A DNA stretch of 7,577 bases from Psychrobacter sp. (GTDB lineage: Bacteria; Pseudomonadota; Gammaproteobacteria; Pseudomonadales; Moraxellaceae), in NCBI GenBank assembly GCA_029256865.1, contig JARIEH010000258.1, positions 1-7,577 of the forward strand. Direction: 5' to 3'. The notes beneath the pieces were generated by a model. That model had not been told where the DNA came from and did no database searches. It saw only the letters and a program-made list of their open reading frames with translations. Shown here one piece after another: positions 6,587 through 7,577 of this stretch; position 1 is the stretch's first letter; each line of letters starts with the position of its first letter. Made by a program: the position numbers and the translations under genes.

Positions 6587-6627
6587 TAATCATATAAATG
6601 ATTAATTTTATTAATAATCATTTATAT
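6587..6627. repeat. AT-rich inverted repeats directly after the phasin stop
   Basis: A perfect 13-bp inverted repeat, ATATAAATGATTA (6592-6604) with TAATCATTTATAT (6615-6627), has a 10-nt loop and begins 5 nt beyond the phasin stop codon. The arm ATGATTA also pairs with TAATCAT at 6587-6593 (7 bp, 4-nt loop), so two hairpins compete. There is no U-tract and each arm has only one G or C, so this is not a normal terminator. It could protect the phasin mRNA 3' end or bind a protein. Confidence 0.45.
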
Positions 6628-6632
6628 TACAG

Positions 6633-7343
6633 TTATTTAGTGGTTGTTTTTGCTGTATTGCTGGTATTAGTAGCACCAGTCTTTGCGCTTGTGGCGCTTG
6701 TCGCAGGCTTTGAGGCTTGCTCAGCAGCTTTTGATACTTGCTGAGTGGCTTGTTGAGTAGCTTTTGTCGCTTGCTCAGTGGCTTGTTGAGTAGCCTTTGT
6801 CGCTTGCTCAGCGGCTTTAGTAGCTGCTGCAGTCGCTTGTTGAGCAGCCTTAGTCGCTTGCTCAGCAGCTTTTGATACTTGTTCAGTCGCTTTTTCAGCC
6901 ATCTTGCTCATGTTATCTGTGTACTCTTGAGCTTTTTTCTTGGCTTGTTCAGTTGCTTTTTGCATACTAGCTTGGACTTGTTCATTGGTTTCACCATGAA
7001 CTTCACCCATAACTTTCATGACTTCTTCTTGCATACTATTGCCAAGCTCTGTCATACGCTTAGCGTCTGCTAGCATTTGCTGACTGATTACATTCAGCAT
7101 TTCCGCTTGCTTGCTATTGAACTCTTTGGCAGATTCTGCAGAGTCAATTCCAGCTACCTGACGCATGTTTTCCAGACCCATTTCTGAGTAAGATTTAATG
7201 GTATTGAGTGAAAACTCTGTCATAGTTTCAGCATTTTTCACAAATGCTTGTGTTAGCTTTGTCCAAGGTTCAAACATTTTTTGTGTATTCTCATTAAGAT
7301 TGTTGAATTGGTTCATAAAATCTTGAGGATTTGATTGTGACAT
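6633..7343 (-). CDS. phaP: Phasin (PHA granule-associated protein)
   Basis: A 236-residue structural protein that coats PHA granules and keeps them small and separate. It has no catalytic motif, signal peptide or membrane segment. Residues about 10-115 are a long amphipathic helical region typical of the Phasin_2 family (MFEPWTKLTQAFVKNAETM, then a run of acidic and hydrophobic helices). Residues 151-215 are built from KAAEQAT-type 7- and 11-residue repeats. The last ~20 residues are T/S/A/K-rich and probably disordered. The start is well supported: GGAG lies 7 nt upstream of the ATG at 7343. The stop is TAA. It sits between phaB-like and phaC genes on the same strand with its own leader and a terminator behind it, which suits a protein needed in far greater amounts than the synthase. 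The Ala/Lys-rich tail recalls the DNA-binding tails of PhaF-like phasins, but it has as much Q and T as K, so DNA binding is uncertain. Confidence 0.93.
   Translation of the reverse strand: MSQSNPQDFMNQFNNLNENTQKMFEPWTKLTQAFVKNAETMTEFSLNTIKSYSEMGLENMRQVAGIDSAESAKEFNSKQAEMLNVISQQMLADAKRMTELGNSMQEEVMKVMGEVHGETNEQVQASMQKATEQAKKKAQEYTDNMSKMAEKATEQVSKAAEQATKAAQQATAAATKAAEQATKATQQATEQATKATQQATQQVSKAAEQASKPATSATSAKTGATNTSNTAKTTTK
6699..6893 (-). repeat. Tandem coding repeats of the phasin C-terminus
   Basis: The region encodes units KATEQVS, KAAEQAT, KAAQQATAAAT, KAAEQAT, KATQQATEQAT, KATQQATQQVS, KAAEQAS, KPAT. At DNA level two 33-nt copies (6745-6777 and 6778-6810) differ at a single base. A 20-nt segment is identical at 6721-6740 and 6862-6881. 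The near-identical copies suggest recent expansion, and repeat number may vary between strains. Confidence 0.85.
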
Positions 7344-7350
7344 ACTATTG

Positions 7351-7354
7351 CTCC
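7351..7354 (-). promoter_or_regulatory. Phasin ribosome binding site
   Basis: GGAG on the minus strand, 7 nt before the ATG at 7343. It is strong and well spaced, consistent with high expression of a granule coat protein. Confidence 0.75.
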
Positions 7355-7369
7355 GTGTGGGGATTGTTA

Positions 7370-7409
7370 GAGTAACATTATAATCATTATTAAAATCATA
7401 ATGTTACTC
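7370..7409 (-). promoter_or_regulatory. 12-bp inverted repeat over a probable phasin promoter
   Basis: GAGTAACATTAT (7370-7381) and ATAATGTTACTC (7398-7409) are perfect inverted copies with a 16-nt AT-rich centre. A consensus -10 box, TATAAT on the minus strand, lies at 7377-7382 in the gene-proximal arm. The -35 position, 17 nt upstream (AACATT), is poor, so an activator may be needed or the -10 may work alone. Transcription would begin near 7370, giving a leader of about 27 nt. There is no U-tract after the hairpin, so an operator fits better than a terminator for the upstream reductase gene. Otherwise 7344-7459 shows no coding region. Confidence 0.5.
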
Positions 7410-7459
7410 ATTGGGATAACAAATATAACTTAATTGATATTGCGATAAGTATATTGAAT

Positions 7460-7577
7460 TTAAGACATGTATTGGCCGCCGTTTACTGATATGGTTTCAC
7501 CTGTGACAAATATTGCATCATCACTAATAAGATACATACAAGCAGCGGCTATTTCGTTTGCACTGGCTAAACGATTC
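7460..7577 (-). CDS. phaB: C-terminal end of an SDR reductase, probably acetoacetyl-CoA reductase (partial)
   Basis: Only the last 38 codons and the TAA stop are inside the window; the 5' part lies beyond 7577. The visible residues begin NRLASANEIAAACMYL, then ISDDAIFVTGETISVNGG and QYMS at the end. This is the usual C-terminus of classical short-chain dehydrogenase/reductases: R-L/F-A-x-x-x-E-I-A, then S-D-x-A-x-x-x-T-G, then V-N-G-G. The catalytic Ser-Tyr-Lys and the Rossmann motif are outside the window. The end alone cannot separate PhaB from FabG-like 3-oxoacyl-ACP reductases. Its position just before phaP and phaC makes PhaB, the NADPH-dependent supplier of (R)-3-hydroxybutyryl-CoA, the likelier assignment. 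The stop codon is 116 bp from the phasin start. Confidence 0.8.
   Translation of the reverse strand, partial: NRLASANEIAAACMYLISDDAIFVTGETISVNGGQYMS

Noticed and set aside
6699..6893. Regular repeats that could suggest a CRISPR array
   Set aside because: The repeats are contiguous, in frame and multiples of three, with no unique spacers; they encode the phasin tail.
6879..7073. A + strand reading frame of 64 codons with a hydrophobic, membrane-like translation
   Set aside because: It is the antisense of the phasin coding sequence; helix-rich Lys/Glu/Gln codons read backwards give Phe/Leu/Ser. No ribosome site supports it.

Overview
The window looks like chromosomal DNA of a Moraxellaceae gammaproteobacterium, most likely Psychrobacter. 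The assignment rests on AT-leaning base composition, a class I polyhydroxyalkanoate (PHA) synthase with a Q/N-rich N-terminus, the phaB-phaP-phaC order (known from the phaBPCA cluster of Acinetobacter), and a large DUF3141 protein directly downstream. It comes from protein and gene-order recognition, not from a database search.

Layout, left to right. A complete tRNA-Leu(UAG) lies on the + strand (19-103), followed by its own intrinsic terminator. A gene-free stretch of about 330 bases (104-435) holds a promoter-like inverted repeat and a second hairpin with a U-tract on the + strand. That hairpin has no obvious + strand gene upstream and could end a small RNA. All protein genes are on the minus strand, so transcription runs right to left: the 3' end of an SDR reductase, probably phaB (7460-7577, cut by the window); a phasin, phaP (6633-7343); a class I PHA synthase, phaC (4281-6422); a DUF3141 alpha/beta-hydrolase related to PhaC (1513-4038); and an unassigned predicted lipoprotein (436-1236).

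The first three genes form a PHA storage module. PhaB makes (R)-3-hydroxyacyl-CoA, PhaC polymerises it, and the phasin coats the granule. The genes are unlikely to form one simple operon. Phasin has its own leader, with a -10-like box inside a perfect 12-bp inverted repeat. A strong hairpin terminator lies between phaP and phaC. A 107-bp inverted-repeat element resembling a MITE separates phaC from the DUF3141 gene. The DUF3141 gene ends in a textbook terminator. In the phaBPCA arrangement phaA follows phaC. Here the following gene is the DUF3141 protein, which keeps a PhaC-like Cys-Asp-His triad and has a C-terminal region resembling TerB. It is the least understood gene in the window.
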